64,000 nucleotides of DNA from Dyella subtropica (GCF_026283965.1 NZ_JAPDPD010000006.1:124001-188000); one strand, 5' to 3'. Shown: positions 41,680 to 51,287, counted from the stretch's first letter. Notes: generated by a model not told the origin, from the sequence alone. Numbers and translations: made by a program.

Positions 41680-41871
41680 ATGAACGGCTGGATATTTTAA
41701 TTTATTGGCGAAATGGCGCCACCTTTCCTGTGGACCTCGTTGAAGCGCCCCTGGCTCTACTTTTGACAGGTGTCGAAACAACCGTACCAGCGTCGCTGCG
41801 CTGCACCACCTGAGTTGCCTATTGGGTACCAAGCCTTGGTGAGTGCATGATGGCGCCAGGAGGACCAACAC

Positions 41872-43269
41872 ATGCGTGGGATACCTCGTGTCAGGGTGGC
41901 TCTTGGCAAATCCGTGGCGATTGCCGTCACATGCATGCTGTGGCTGGTCTGTGCAGCATCGGCTATCCATGCGCAGTCGGCCGAAACATGGCGGGCACAG
42001 CAGGCTTCCGCCATGGAAAAGGCGAACGATATTCTGGTCCAGGCACGCAGCCACAAGGGTGTGCTGGCGCAATACCTGGTGATGCGCCGGGCCTCCGCGA
42101 GGGAGGATACGCCGGCGTTCGGCTTGATCTTTGGGCAATACCTGAGTTGGTATCAGAGCTTTTTGGGCGATTACCCGGCCGCCGTGAGGAGCTTCTCGAT
42201 CGCGCAGATCCCGCAAGCGGATGACTTGCCTTCGCCACTGACTGAAGGCGGCTATAGGGCTCGTCCGGCGCTGGACGCCATTCCCGATCTGGCCAGGAAC
42301 TACCAGATCGTGCTTCTCAATGAAGCGCACAACGTGGCGCTCACGCGCAGCCTGACCGTGCAGCTGCTCGGCCGCCTGTACGCGGAGGGCTTTCGCTATT
42401 TCGCCGCCGAAACGTTGATGCAAAGCGATACCGGTTTGCAGGCGCGTGGCTACCCCACCGAAGACAGTGGCTTCTACACCGAAGAGCCGATCTACGGAGA
42501 AATGGTGCGCACGGCGCTAAAGCTCGGTTTCAAAGTGATCGCCTATGAAGCGACTTCGAATGCCAGCAGCCCCGATGCGCGCGAGGCCGAACAAGCGCGC
42601 CACCTCTACGAGAGCGTGTTCGCGCACGATCCGAGTGCACGCCTGGTTGTCCAGGCCGGCTACGACCATATCGCGAAATCGGGCCGTTACCTCGGCGGCC
42701 AATCCATGGCAGAGCATCTGCACAAGCTTACGGCCGCGCCGATGCTGTCCATTAATCAGACCGCGATGTATCCACGCCCTAAGAGCAAGAACGATCATCC
42801 TTATTACACGGCGACGATGAAGCAACTGCAGCCCGATGTACCTATCGTCTTCGTCGACGCGAAAGGTAAACCGTGGTCGCTTGGCCCGGCTTATGACGTA
42901 ACCGTGTTCTTTCCGCCGGAAAAGCTGGAGCGCGGGCGCCCCACTTGGCTGAGCCTGGGCGGCCTGCGCCGCGCACATCTGGTGAATGCCAACGCTTGCC
43001 GTGGGCAGTACCCCTGCCTGGTCGAAGCGCGTTACGCCGGTGAAGGAGCGGATGCGATACCCGCTGACCGCTTGCTGCTTGACTTGCCATCGGCCGCGCT
43101 GTCCTTCGGCCCGATGGTCGTGTATGGCGGCAGCGCGCAAGAGGTACCTTCCGGCGACCTCTATCTACGCCCCGGTAGCTATCAATTGAGCTTCATCGTC
43201 GATAAGGGCGGGGAGCCACAGCGGGAAACTGTCGTGGTGCCGGACGCACCGTCAGGGCAGCCTGAGTAG
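41872..43269 (+). CDS. Exported protein, ChaN/EreA-like superfamily
   Basis: The 465-aa product has a long signal peptide (to about AIHAQS), a helical N-terminal region, and from about residue 135 a domain with IVLLNEAHNVALTRSL, YFAAETLMQ, EEPIYGEMVRTALKLGFKVIAYEA and VVQAGYDHIAKSGRYL. This pattern (GExH-like motif, paired acidic motifs, later GxxH) is that of the ChaN/erythromycin-esterase/TIKI superfamily. Members include heme-binding lipoproteins and esterases, so the activity is open. AGGAGG precedes the ATG. Confidence 0.68.
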   Translation: MRGIPRVRVALGKSVAIAVTCMLWLVCAASAIHAQSAETWRAQQASAMEKANDILVQARSHKGVLAQYLVMRRASAREDTPAFGLIFGQYLSWYQSFLGDYPAAVRSFSIAQIPQADDLPSPLTEGGYRARPALDAIPDLARNYQIVLLNEAHNVALTRSLTVQLLGRLYAEGFRYFAAETLMQSDTGLQARGYPTEDSGFYTEEPIYGEMVRTALKLGFKVIAYEATSNASSPDAREAEQARHLYESVFAHDPSARLVVQAGYDHIAKSGRYLGGQSMAEHLHKLTAAPMLSINQTAMYPRPKSKNDHPYYTATMKQLQPDVPIVFVDAKGKPWSLGPAYDVTVFFPPEKLERGRPTWLSLGGLRRAHLVNANACRGQYPCLVEARYAGEGADAIPADRLLLDLPSAALSFGPMVVYGGSAQEVPSGDLYLRPGSYQLSFIVDKGGEPQRETVVVPDAPSGQPE

Positions 43270-43388
43270 CGCTCTGAGATCACCCGCGGCGCATCGCGTT
43301 ACGAACTCGATGTGCCGCACCTGAGCGACTGATGGCTTATGCGTTGTTGCTCGATGCTGTCATGACGGACAGCGGCAGCGCATAGCGC

Positions 43389-44144
43389 TTAAAGCTTGTA
43401 AGCCCGATGGATCGCCACGATCCCATTGGTGAGGTTGCGCAATTCAACACGACCGAAGCCTGCGCGCTCCATCATCCCTTTCAGCGTTTCCTGATCCGGA
43501 TGCTTGCGGATGGATTCGGCGAGGTACTGGTAGCTGTCCGCATCACCCGCAAAGAGTTGCCCCAGCTTGGGCAGCACTTTGAAGGAGTGGAAGTCGTAGA
43601 GCTTGCTGAAGAGGTCGCTCTGCACCTTGGAGAATTCCAGCACCAGGGCACGGCCGCCGGGCTTGAGGACGCGGCAGATGTCGGCGAGCGCCTTGTCTTT
43701 GTCGGTGACGTTGCGCAGGCCGAAGGCCATGGTCACGGCGTCGAAGCTGTTGTCGGGGAAGGGCAGTGCTTCCGCGTTGAGCTGGGCCCAGCGCAGGCCG
43801 GAGACGAGGCCGCGGTCGGTCATGCGGTCGCGGCCGACGCCGAGCATGGCGGCGTTGATGTCGCCAACGATCACTTCACCTTCTGCGCCGACAACGGGCT
43901 TGAGCAGTGCGGCGATGTCGCCGGTGCCGCCGGCCAGGTCGAGCACGCGGTCGCCTTTGCGCACGCCGCTGATGGCGACGAAGTGGCGCTTCCACAGGCG
44001 ATGGACGCCGAACGACATCAGGTCGTTCATCAGGTCGTAGCTGCGCGCTACCGAGGTGAACACCTGGCCGACCAGCTTTTGCTTGTCGCCGACGGGGACG
44101 TCACGGAAACCGAAATGGGTGGTTTTAGGCTGCTGTTCGCTCAT
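43389..44144 (-). CDS. ubiE: Ubiquinone/menaquinone biosynthesis C-methyltransferase UbiE
   Basis: The 251-aa class I methyltransferase methylates the benzoquinol ring in ubiquinone synthesis (and demethylmenaquinol where present). Family blocks: [44 protein letters not shown], the SAM motif [37 protein letters not shown] and [11 protein letters not shown] at the end. The ATG at 44144 is chosen over the one two codons upstream. Confidence 0.95.
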   Translation of the reverse strand: MSEQQPKTTHFGFRDVPVGDKQKLVGQVFTSVARSYDLMNDLMSFGVHRLWKRHFVAISGVRKGDRVLDLAGGTGDIAALLKPVVGAEGEVIVGDINAAMLGVGRDRMTDRGLVSGLRWAQLNAEALPFPDNSFDAVTMAFGLRNVTDKDKALADICRVLKPGGRALVLEFSKVQSDLFSKLYDFHSFKVLPKLGQLFAGDADSYQYLAESIRKHPDQETLKGMMERAGFGRVELRNLTNGIVAIHRAYKL

Positions 44145-44517
44145 GCGCACATGCTACAGGATCGTGCTTTCCGGCGGTTCTTTGCTGGCTGGTGCCTATA
44201 GCTCCACCGCCTTGCTGTCCTGCTTTTGGGTGCTCGCGATCACGTACATCGAAACCTGCTTCGAATCTGCCGCGTCGCAAGATTTCCCCCTCACCCCAAC
44301 CCTCTCCCCGTAGGGGAGAGGGAGCTAAAACCACGCTACCTCAAGCTTCTCGAAGACCTTGAGAGGGATGGATCTTAGAGCCTGTTCAATAGCTTCGCGT
44401 GGCCCGCGCATAAGCCGGGCTTATCCACGTCATAGAAAATATAACGTTGTCCGATAGGGTGTGGCAGCGTACTGTTTCGCGCGGCGCCGGCCGGCGTCTT
44501 CATAGGGAGTGTGTGCG
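44145..44517. other. Intergenic region with hairpin repeats
   Basis: No gene is visible. CCCTCTCCCC-GTA-GGGGAGAGGG (44300-44322) is a strong hairpin with the C/T-rich repeat character. AGAGCCTGTTC...CGCGTGGCCCGCG (44377-44408) is about 75% identical to one arm of the long palindrome at 57689. GGGAG before the following ATG is the ribosome binding site of the DsrE-like gene. Confidence 0.6.
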
Positions 44518-45060
44518 ATGTTCCGTAAAGTCTTGTCTCTTTCGTTCGCACTTAGCCTGGGCGGCGCTGCTGCCGCGATGGCCGCCGATGCGCCTGCGCC
44601 GGTGATTACCGCGGCCGGCGCGATCCATCCGCTACCGCAGGCGGCTTACCAGCCGGACGCCAAGGCGACCTACAAGGTGGTATTCGCGCTGACCAAGCCC
44701 TCGGACAAGCCCGGTGAGGTGAACCCGGCGCTGGAGCGCGTGGCGCGCGCGGTCAATCTCTATACGAGTGCCGGTGTGCCACTGAGCCATTTGAAGTTTG
44801 TCGCCATCGCCTATGGGCCGGCCACGGGGCTGGTGCTTGACGACGAGCACTATCGCGCGCAGTTCGGCGTGGCCAATCCCAACCTGCCGGTGATCGCGCA
44901 GCTGCACAAGGCGGGGGTGGATGTGGCGGTATGCGGTCAGGCCATGGCCGAGCACAAATACGACAACAGCTGGGCTTCGAAGGATGTCACCCTCGCCCTC
45001 TCGGCGCTGACGACGATCAGCGATCTCGAGCGGCAGGGTTATGCCTTGATGCCGCTGTAA
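44518..45060 (+). CDS. Periplasmic DsrE-family protein
   Basis: The 180-aa protein has a signal peptide (to about AMA-ADAP) and a DsrE/DsrF-like fold: YKVVFALTKPSDKPGEVNPALERVARAVNLYTSAGV, VAIAYGPATGLVL, and the single Cys block GVDVAVCGQAMAEHKYDN near the C-terminus. DsrE-type proteins carry persulfide sulfur on that Cys. It opens a probable operon with a solute-binding protein and two diheme cytochromes, so a role in periplasmic sulfur handling is likely but inferred. Confidence 0.85.
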   Translation: MFRKVLSLSFALSLGGAAAAMAADAPAPVITAAGAIHPLPQAAYQPDAKATYKVVFALTKPSDKPGEVNPALERVARAVNLYTSAGVPLSHLKFVAIAYGPATGLVLDDEHYRAQFGVANPNLPVIAQLHKAGVDVAVCGQAMAEHKYDNSWASKDVTLALSALTTISDLERQGYALMPL

Positions 45061-45073
45061 CGGGGGGGCTGAT

Positions 45074-46018
45074 ATGCGATTGCGTCTTGCGCGTTGCCTG
45101 CTGGTGGCAGGTTTGGGTGTGTCTTTCGGAGTGAGTGCGGAAGGCCTGGCGAAGTCCGACTACCTGCCGCCATGGAACCCGCCGCCGACGGGCGGTGTGG
45201 CGTTCTCGGTGCCGCCGGTGGATGCCATCGCCGACCTGCATGGCGATATCGTCGATCCGCAGCTGGTAGTGTTTTTCGCCGGCAACCAGTTCATGGTGGT
45301 GCACGATCTGCTGGTGGCGTTCAAGCAGGCGCATCCGCAATACCAGCGGATCTTTGTCGAGACCTTGCCGCCGGGCATTCTGGCCAAGCAGATCGAGAGC
45401 GGATCGCTGGTCATGGGCAATCTGAAGATCGAGCTGAAGCCGGACATTTATACGGCCGGCAAGAACGACATGGCCGAGGCGCAGAAGCAGCACGGCTGGT
45501 TCGGCGATGTTTACGACTACGCGCGCAATCCCTTGGCGATCCTGGTCGCCAAGGGCAATCCGAAGGGCATCAGGGGCCTGGTTGATCTCGGCCGCGCCGA
45601 CGTACGGGTGAGCATGCCGAACCCGCAGTGGGAAGGCGTCGCAAAGCAGATCGAGGCCGGCTATCGAAAGGCCGGCGGCGATGCGCTGGATCACGCCATC
45701 ATGGATACGAAGGTGAAAGATGGCAGCACCTTCCTCACCAGCATTCACCATCGGCAATCGCCGTTGCGTGTGTTGCAAGGCGATTCGGATGCGGCGCCGG
45801 TGTGGTTGACCGAGGCATATTTCCAGCAGGAAATTTTGCATCATCCCGTCGAGACGGTGGCGATTCCGGCCGAACAGAACGTCACCGCCACCTACTCCGC
45901 CGCACGCATGAAGGATGCGCCGCACGCGCAGGCGGCCAAGGATTTCCTCGCCTTCATGCGCACGCCGCAGGCACAGGCGATCTATCGCAAGTACGGATTC
46001 CAGGAGCCGAAGCCATGA
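45074..46018 (+). CDS. Orphan periplasmic substrate-binding protein
   Basis: The 314-aa protein has a signal peptide (to about GVSAEG) and a type II periplasmic binding fold resembling molybdate/sulfate-binding proteins (VVFFAGNQFMVVHDLLVAFKQAHPQYQRIFVETLPPGIL, ARNPLAILVAKGNPKGI, VRVSMPNPQWEGVAKQI, APVWLTEAYFQQEIL). No ABC permease or ATPase gene is adjacent, so it probably delivers a ligand to its operon partners rather than a transporter. Its stop overlaps the next ATG. The ligand is unknown. Confidence 0.82.
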   Translation: MRLRLARCLLVAGLGVSFGVSAEGLAKSDYLPPWNPPPTGGVAFSVPPVDAIADLHGDIVDPQLVVFFAGNQFMVVHDLLVAFKQAHPQYQRIFVETLPPGILAKQIESGSLVMGNLKIELKPDIYTAGKNDMAEAQKQHGWFGDVYDYARNPLAILVAKGNPKGIRGLVDLGRADVRVSMPNPQWEGVAKQIEAGYRKAGGDALDHAIMDTKVKDGSTFLTSIHHRQSPLRVLQGDSDAAPVWLTEAYFQQEILHHPVETVAIPAEQNVTATYSAARMKDAPHAQAAKDFLAFMRTPQAQAIYRKYGFQEPKP

Positions 46019-46665
46019 GCGCGCGATGGGCCTTTCTTTTCACCCTGGCCGGCCTGTCGATGGCCGGCAGCGCCTGCGCGGGGTCGCCGGATGGCGCCAC
46101 GCTTGCCACGCAGGGCAACGGGCGCGGGGCCGCACCCTGCGCGGCTTGCCATGGCGCCGATGGCGGCGGGCAAACGGCGAGCGGATATCCGAGGCTCGCG
46201 GGCCTGCCGGCCGAGTACCTGCGCAAGCAGTTGGAGGATTTCGCCTCCGGCATCCGCGGCAATGCCGTCATGCAGCCGGTAGCCACCGCGTTGAACGCCG
46301 ACGAGCGCGCGACATTGACCGCCTACTACGCGTCGCTGCAACCGCCTCCGGCGGCACCCACAACAGCGTCGTCGTCGGCGGGGCCGGTGCTGGCCGACCG
46401 CGGCCGTTGGCCGCAAGGTCTGCCCGCGTGTGATCAGTGCCATGGGCCTGGGGGCGTGGGCGTCGGCAACAGCTTTCCGCCGTTGGCCGCGCAACCGGCG
46501 AGCTATCTCGCGAACCAGTTGCGCGCCTGGCAGCATGGCACGCGCAAAAACGACCCGTTGGAGTTGATGCGCGGCGTCGCTGCCAAGCTGAGCGCTGCCG
46601 ATATCGACGCTGTTACCGCCTGGTATGCCGCGCAATCTGTCGCGGCGCAGGGAGTCAAACCATGA
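46015..46665 (+). CDS. Diheme cytochrome c (c4-type, TsdB-like)
   Basis: The 216-aa exported protein (signal peptide to about SACAG) has two class I cytochrome c domains with CAACH (42-46) and CDQCH (139-143), Met ligands such as Met86 and Met185, and a Pro/Ala linker between. The tandem layout is that of cytochrome c4. Overlap of 4 bp (ATGA) with genes on both sides shows translational coupling. As neighbour of a TsdA-like enzyme it is a likely electron acceptor (TsdB-type). Confidence 0.87.
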   Translation: MSARWAFLFTLAGLSMAGSACAGSPDGATLATQGNGRGAAPCAACHGADGGGQTASGYPRLAGLPAEYLRKQLEDFASGIRGNAVMQPVATALNADERATLTAYYASLQPPPAAPTTASSSAGPVLADRGRWPQGLPACDQCHGPGGVGVGNSFPPLAAQPASYLANQLRAWQHGTRKNDPLELMRGVAAKLSAADIDAVTAWYAAQSVAAQGVKP

Positions 46666-47594
46666 ACCGCCTGCGTTTCGCCGCTCTCGCTTCGACGCTG
46701 TGCCTGGCCGCGTGCAGCGGCGCTGGCGATCTGCCCGCGAACATCGTCGCCGCTGCGCCATCGCCCGCTACAAGCTCGGCCAAGCCGCAGGCCACCGCTT
46801 TCACCCCGCCGCCCGAGTCGGCGATACCCAACGACGAGTTCGGCAAGCAGATCGAGCTGGGCCGGAAGATCTTTACCGAGACGGCAAAGTACGCGCCCGG
46901 CTATGTCGGCAACCAGCTCAATTGCGAGAACTGCCATCTCGACGCCGGCCGGCTCGCTGGCTCCGGGCCGTTGTGGGGCGCCTACAGCATGTACCCGGCC
47001 TACCGCGCCAAGAACCATCACGTGAACACCTTCACTGAGCGGTTGCAGGGCTGCTTCATGTACAGCATGAACGGCAAGGCCCCGCCGGCCGACAGTGCGG
47101 AGATGGTCGCGCTGGAAACGTATGCCTACTGGATGTCGCAAGGCGAGCCGGTGGGCAAGGAGCTGGCAGGACGCGGCTATCCGAAGCTGGCCAAGCCGGT
47201 GCAGGCGCCCGACTTCGCGCGCGGCGAGCAGGTGTTCAAGCGCGACTGCGCGCTATGCCATGGCCCCGACGGGCAAGGCCAGATGGCCGCGGGAAAGATG
47301 GTGTTCCCGCCGCTGTGGGGTCCGCAGTCGTTCAACTGGGGCGCGGGCATGCACGAAGTGGACAAGGCCGCTTCCTTCATCAAGGCCAACATGCCGCTGG
47401 GCCGGGGCAATACCTTGACTGAGCAGGATGCCTGGGACGCGGCGTACTTCATGAATGCCCACGAGCGTCCGCAAGACCCGCGCTACGCCGGCAACGTGGC
47501 GCAGACGCGAGCGAAGTTCCACGACACGCCGCAGTCGCTGTATGGCGTGGAGGTCAACGGGCAGGTGCTGGGGCAGGGTAGCGCGGCGCACTGA
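46662..47594 (+). CDS. Thiosulfate dehydrogenase-like diheme cytochrome c (TsdA-like)
   Basis: The 310-aa lipoprotein (lipobox LAAC, Cys18) has CENCH (88-92) followed by HLDAGR...GPLWGAYSMYPAYRAKNHHVNTFTERLQGCFMYSMNGK, where Cys131 sits 39 residues after the heme His as does the axial Cys of TsdA. A second heme site is CALCH (196-200), with Met candidates 208, 213 and 244. TsdA oxidises two thiosulfate to tetrathionate in the periplasm. Overlaps the cytochrome gene by 4 bp. The assignment rests on the Cys-ligand motif. Confidence 0.82.
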   Translation: MNRLRFAALASTLCLAACSGAGDLPANIVAAAPSPATSSAKPQATAFTPPPESAIPNDEFGKQIELGRKIFTETAKYAPGYVGNQLNCENCHLDAGRLAGSGPLWGAYSMYPAYRAKNHHVNTFTERLQGCFMYSMNGKAPPADSAEMVALETYAYWMSQGEPVGKELAGRGYPKLAKPVQAPDFARGEQVFKRDCALCHGPDGQGQMAAGKMVFPPLWGPQSFNWGAGMHEVDKAASFIKANMPLGRGNTLTEQDAWDAAYFMNAHERPQDPRYAGNVAQTRAKFHDTPQSLYGVEVNGQVLGQGSAAH

Positions 47595-47610
47595 GGTGCG
47601 CCGCCTCGCT

Positions 47611-47638
47611 TCTAGATGATTACGTCTAGGTGATTACG
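47611..47638. repeat. 14-bp tandem duplication at a convergent junction
   Basis: TCTAGATGATTACG is followed immediately by TCTAGGTGATTACG, one mismatch. It ends at the base before the plsB stop codon, between the convergent cytochrome and plsB genes. Confidence 0.6.
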
Positions 47639-50281
47639 TCATCGGTCGCCGTGACCCGGCGGCCGATGTGCGTGTGCCTGGTGCTCGGCCGCCACGTGGC
47701 GTGCGTGCAAGTCCTCGCTGGAAGCGTCAGCAGGCACCGATGTGGTGGCGACGGGTTCCATGGGCGCTGCCGCTGGCGCTGCATCTTTCTCGCCGTCGCC
47801 ACCCGGGGTGATCTTGAGGATCGAGTGGCGCACTTCGCGAGCGAGGATGACGCGCGCATCGCGCACCATCACTTCCAGTGCGCTGTCGTAATCGAGCTTG
47901 CCGGCTTCGTCGGTCCACACGATGCGGCTCTCGCGCAGCTTCTGGATGAAGCCGCGGAATAGCGCCTTGTCGAAGAACTCCGGCGCCGACAGTTCGTTGA
48001 GCAGGGCCAAGCGCTGCGCGGTGAGCGTGCAGGCGTTTTCCAGTTCGGCGGCGGTGAGGGTGTGCGGGCCGTTCTTCACCAGCGCGGCGATGGTGATGTA
48101 GTAGCGCTCGAAGGCCTGGATCAGGCTGCGTGCGATCACCTTGAGCTGATAAGCCGCATCGTCCTGGCCGGGGCCGCGTTCCAGCAGGCGGCCTTCGCCG
48201 TTGGATTCGAGCAGGCCGCGGCGCACGAAGAAATCGACCGTGGCCTGCAGCTGTGCACAGAAACCCTCGGCATCCCACGGCAGGAACAGCTCGCCCTGGA
48301 TGAACGGGTAGATGATTTTGCCCAGGCGCAATATCGAAGCGCGCGACATGCGGCGATTGTTGAGGAAGCAGCAGGCCACCCACGCCGCGGTGGCGGTGAG
48401 GTGCAGCACGTTGTTGCGGAAGTAGCTGAGCAGTACCGCCTGCTCGCCCTCGGTGACCAGCACGTCGCCGAGCGGGTGACGCACGCGGCGGATCCAGCCC
48501 ATCTGCTCGCCGTAGGCAATGATGCCGGCCGGGTCCATTGGCGTGAGCGTCATGCGATCGGAATAGGGCAGCTCTTCCAGCAGCGCCTTCATCAGCTCGA
48601 TCTGGGCGAGCAGGTCGTTTTCCGCCATCGCGTGCTTGGGCGTGGCCAGCAAGGCCAGTGCGAGCAGGTTGATTGGGTTGACGTCGGCGGCGCGGTTGAT
48701 GTTGATCTGGATCTTGTCGGCCAGCTGGTCGACGACCTTGCCGAGCCACTCGGGCTTGGCATCCGGATGGGCGGCGGTTTCGCGCCAGTTGGCGCTGGCG
48801 GCGTCGAGCAGTGGGTTCAGTTCGATCGGCTCGCCGAAATTGAGCGCGACGTGGCCGTAGCGCTGGCGCAGCACTTTCAGGCCGCGCAGCAGGCCGAGCA
48901 GGGATTCCTTCTCCTTCGGTTTGCCGGAGAGTTCACCCGCGTAGCTCTTGCCCTCCATCAGCTTTTCGTAGCCGATGTACACCGGCTGGAACAGCACCGG
49001 GCGGCGCGGCGCGCGCAGGAAGGCGCGCACGGTCATCGCCAGCATGCCGGCGCGCGGCGCCAACAGGCGGCCCGTGCGGGAGCGGCCGCCTTCGATGAAG
49101 TATTCGATCGGCACGCCGCGGTCGATCAGCTGCGCGAGGTATTCGTTGAACACCACCGAATACAGCGCATTGCCCTTGAAGGTGCGGCGCAGGAAGAACG
49201 CACCGCCGCGACGCAGGATAGGGCCGATGCCGGGCAGGTTGAGATTCACACCGGCGGCGATATGCGGCACCACCACGCCAGCCACATGCAGCTGATAGCT
49301 CAGCAGCAGATAGTCGGCATGGCTGCGGTGGCAGGGCACGTAGACCACTTCGTGGCCCGGCGCGGCGGCGCGGGCTTTGTCGAAGTGGTGCATGGCGATG
49401 CCGTCGTACAGCTTGTTCCAGAAATTGGAGAGCAGGAACGACACCGAGCGCACCACCGGGTGCGAATAGTCGGCGGCGATTTCCAACACCAGCTTCTGCG
49501 CGTTACGCCAGGCTTTGGCGTGGCTGATCTTTTCCTTCGCGGCGGTGGCGGCGATGGCTTCGCGCACCGGTTCGGCGTTGAGCACGGCGTCGACCATGGT
49601 GCGGCGATGCGACAGGTCGGGCCCGATCACCGCCGCACGGATGCGCCGGAAGTGGGTGCGCAGCACGCGGGCGATCTTGCGGACAAAACGCTCCGGCTGG
49701 ATGTCGCCGGCTTCGTTCAATACGGTGCGTAGCGAGACCGGCGCGGAGAAATGCACCACGGTGTCGCGGCCGTTGAGCAGCAGAGCGAGCAGACGGCGGA
49801 AGCGGCCCACCATCACCCAGTTTTCCGAGAACAGCACGCTGAACCAGCCCGACTCGCGCGTGGGCGCGCGGCCGACATAGATGGAGACCGGCACGATCTG
49901 GATGTCGCGCGCTGAGTCGCCTTCCAGCGAGCGCACCAGCTGGCCCAGTGGTTCGTTGGGCGCGCGATGCCGGTTGCGGCCGAACAGCCAGCCGTCGCGG
50001 CGCGCCAGGGCGAACACCGAACGCTTGCGGCGGGTGCCGGCCAGCGGCTGCATGGGGCTGGGCAGGCCGGCTTCGCGGCAAGCGCGTTCGAGGATCAGTG
50101 CGTCGGAGAAGCCGTCGCGCTCGATCACGTAGCAGACCGGTGCGCCCGTCTGCAGCAGGGTGGCGGGTTCGGCGGGGTCGCGCCGGAGGCGCAGCCAGGG
50201 TTCGAGCAGTTGCCCGGCCAGGGTGAACCACCATGGCGCGCGGCTGCGGGCGGGAGTTTCCGCGGTCGACATATTCAGCAT
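47639..50281 (-). CDS. plsB: Glycerol-3-phosphate 1-O-acyltransferase
   Basis: This 880-aa membrane-associated enzyme acylates glycerol-3-phosphate at sn-1, the first step of phospholipid synthesis. It has the acyltransferase blocks VVYVPCHRSHADYLLLSY (HX4D), GGAFFLRRTFKGN, YFIEGGRSRTGRLLAPR and FQPVYIGYEKLMEG, and the long C-terminal region typical of PlsB. The last 45 residues are Ala/Pro-rich. The start could be 50281 or 50272. It is convergent with the cytochrome operon. Confidence 0.94.
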   Translation of the reverse strand: MLNMSTAETPARSRAPWWFTLAGQLLEPWLRLRRDPAEPATLLQTGAPVCYVIERDGFSDALILERACREAGLPSPMQPLAGTRRKRSVFALARRDGWLFGRNRHRAPNEPLGQLVRSLEGDSARDIQIVPVSIYVGRAPTRESGWFSVLFSENWVMVGRFRRLLALLLNGRDTVVHFSAPVSLRTVLNEAGDIQPERFVRKIARVLRTHFRRIRAAVIGPDLSHRRTMVDAVLNAEPVREAIAATAAKEKISHAKAWRNAQKLVLEIAADYSHPVVRSVSFLLSNFWNKLYDGIAMHHFDKARAAAPGHEVVYVPCHRSHADYLLLSYQLHVAGVVVPHIAAGVNLNLPGIGPILRRGGAFFLRRTFKGNALYSVVFNEYLAQLIDRGVPIEYFIEGGRSRTGRLLAPRAGMLAMTVRAFLRAPRRPVLFQPVYIGYEKLMEGKSYAGELSGKPKEKESLLGLLRGLKVLRQRYGHVALNFGEPIELNPLLDAASANWRETAAHPDAKPEWLGKVVDQLADKIQININRAADVNPINLLALALLATPKHAMAENDLLAQIELMKALLEELPYSDRMTLTPMDPAGIIAYGEQMGWIRRVRHPLGDVLVTEGEQAVLLSYFRNNVLHLTATAAWVACCFLNNRRMSRASILRLGKIIYPFIQGELFLPWDAEGFCAQLQATVDFFVRRGLLESNGEGRLLERGPGQDDAAYQLKVIARSLIQAFERYYITIAALVKNGPHTLTAAELENACTLTAQRLALLNELSAPEFFDKALFRGFIQKLRESRIVWTDEAGKLDYDSALEVMVRDARVILAREVRHSILKITPGGDGEKDAAPAAAPMEPVATTSVPADASSEDLHARHVAAEHQAHAHRPPGHGDR

Positions 50282-50303
50282 CCGCGCATTGTACTTGGTG
50301 CGC

Positions 50304-51287
50304 CTAGCGCTTCGCCGGTGGCCTGGCCGAGCTGGCGGGGGCAGGTGCATGAACTGTCATCACCGGGGTGCTCGTGGCCGGCGTTGGTGCGCTGCTCGCC
50401 GGTGCCGGCTCGTTCAACCGCGCATGCGCCTCGCGCACGTTATGCAGCATGTCCTCGCTGTACCAGCGGTCGTCCAGTCGCACCAGGGTGGATTCGGTGC
50501 TGATCGGCTTGCCCAGCAGGGTGTAGTCGATCTTCACGTGGGCATAGCCGTAGGCGTTCTCCAGCGTGCTGACCTTGACCGAGTTCAGCGTGTCGTCCAC
50601 CGACAGGCCATAGATACCCAGCACCTCCTTCAAGCCAAGGAAGCCGATGTGGTACTTCTGCATGGCGATGTCGAAATCCATCGCGCGCAGTTGGTCGGCA
50701 CCCTTGAGGTCGAGCTTGCGGGCGGTGGAGACGAGCACGCCGATGGACTGCTTGGCCTTGGCCTGATCGAACCAGTTCACCTGCTGCGCCCAGGGAGCGA
50801 CCACGTTGACGATGTCGGCCGCCTGCTTCTTCTGGGCGGCGCTCATGTCCTTGCTCTGCTGGATGCCGGCGTGGGCGATGCCCTGCATGATGCCGATCAG
50901 CACTGGCAGCTGGTCGTTGTATTCCTGTTGCAGCTGCGTGAGCTTGGGCTTGGCCTGGGCGAACAGTTTGTCTTCGGCGCCGGGCTCGGTGAATTCCTTG
51001 AGCTTGGCATTGAAGTCGGCGCGATCCTCGTCGGTCAGTGGCCGCTGGTCCGGGCGCTGACGCGGCCAGTCGGTGCGCAGCGTGGCGTAGTCGGCCGGTG
51101 GCAGGGCGTGCTTCCAGAAACCGGCAAAGTCGCCGGTCTTGATCAGCGTGACCGACTGCTGCACGGCAGCTTCCGGCGTCTCGCCACCCGGCTGCGCGGC
51201 TTGTTCCTGCTCCTTGTTGTGGCAGGCAGCCAGAGCCAGCAGCGCAACGAACCCGATCAGGGCGTGACGGAAGAGCGTGGATCGCAT
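50304..51287 (-). CDS. Lipoprotein of unknown function
   Basis: The 327-aa protein has a lipoprotein signal peptide with LAAC (Cys22) and a helical, Gln/Lys-rich mature part (VQQSVTLIKTGDFAGFWKHALPPADYATLRTDW ... ending in ESTLVRLDDRWYSEDML) and a Pro/Ala tail. The pattern of a repeated limited-flux phrase TGDFAGFWKH and VRLDDRWYSEDM resembles DUF-type lipoproteins that are common in Xanthomonadales, but I cannot name the family. It lies just upstream of plsB on the same strand, 22 bp apart. Confidence 0.78.
   Translation of the reverse strand: MRSTLFRHALIGFVALLALAACHNKEQEQAAQPGGETPEAAVQQSVTLIKTGDFAGFWKHALPPADYATLRTDWPRQRPDQRPLTDEDRADFNAKLKEFTEPGAEDKLFAQAKPKLTQLQQEYNDQLPVLIGIMQGIAHAGIQQSKDMSAAQKKQAADIVNVVAPWAQQVNWFDQAKAKQSIGVLVSTARKLDLKGADQLRAMDFDIAMQKYHIGFLGLKEVLGIYGLSVDDTLNSVKVSTLENAYGYAHVKIDYTLLGKPISTESTLVRLDDRWYSEDMLHNVREAHARLNEPAPASSAPTPATSTPVMTVHAPAPASSARPPAKR

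Noticed and set aside
47595..47638. Terminator between the cytochrome operon and plsB
   Set aside because: The sequence is a 14-bp tandem duplication and lacks a stem followed by T; it is reported as a repeat only.
48062..49732. Long plus-strand open frame of 556 codons
   Set aside because: It lies fully antisense to plsB, has an unusual composition and shows no family motif; plsB has full motifs and length.
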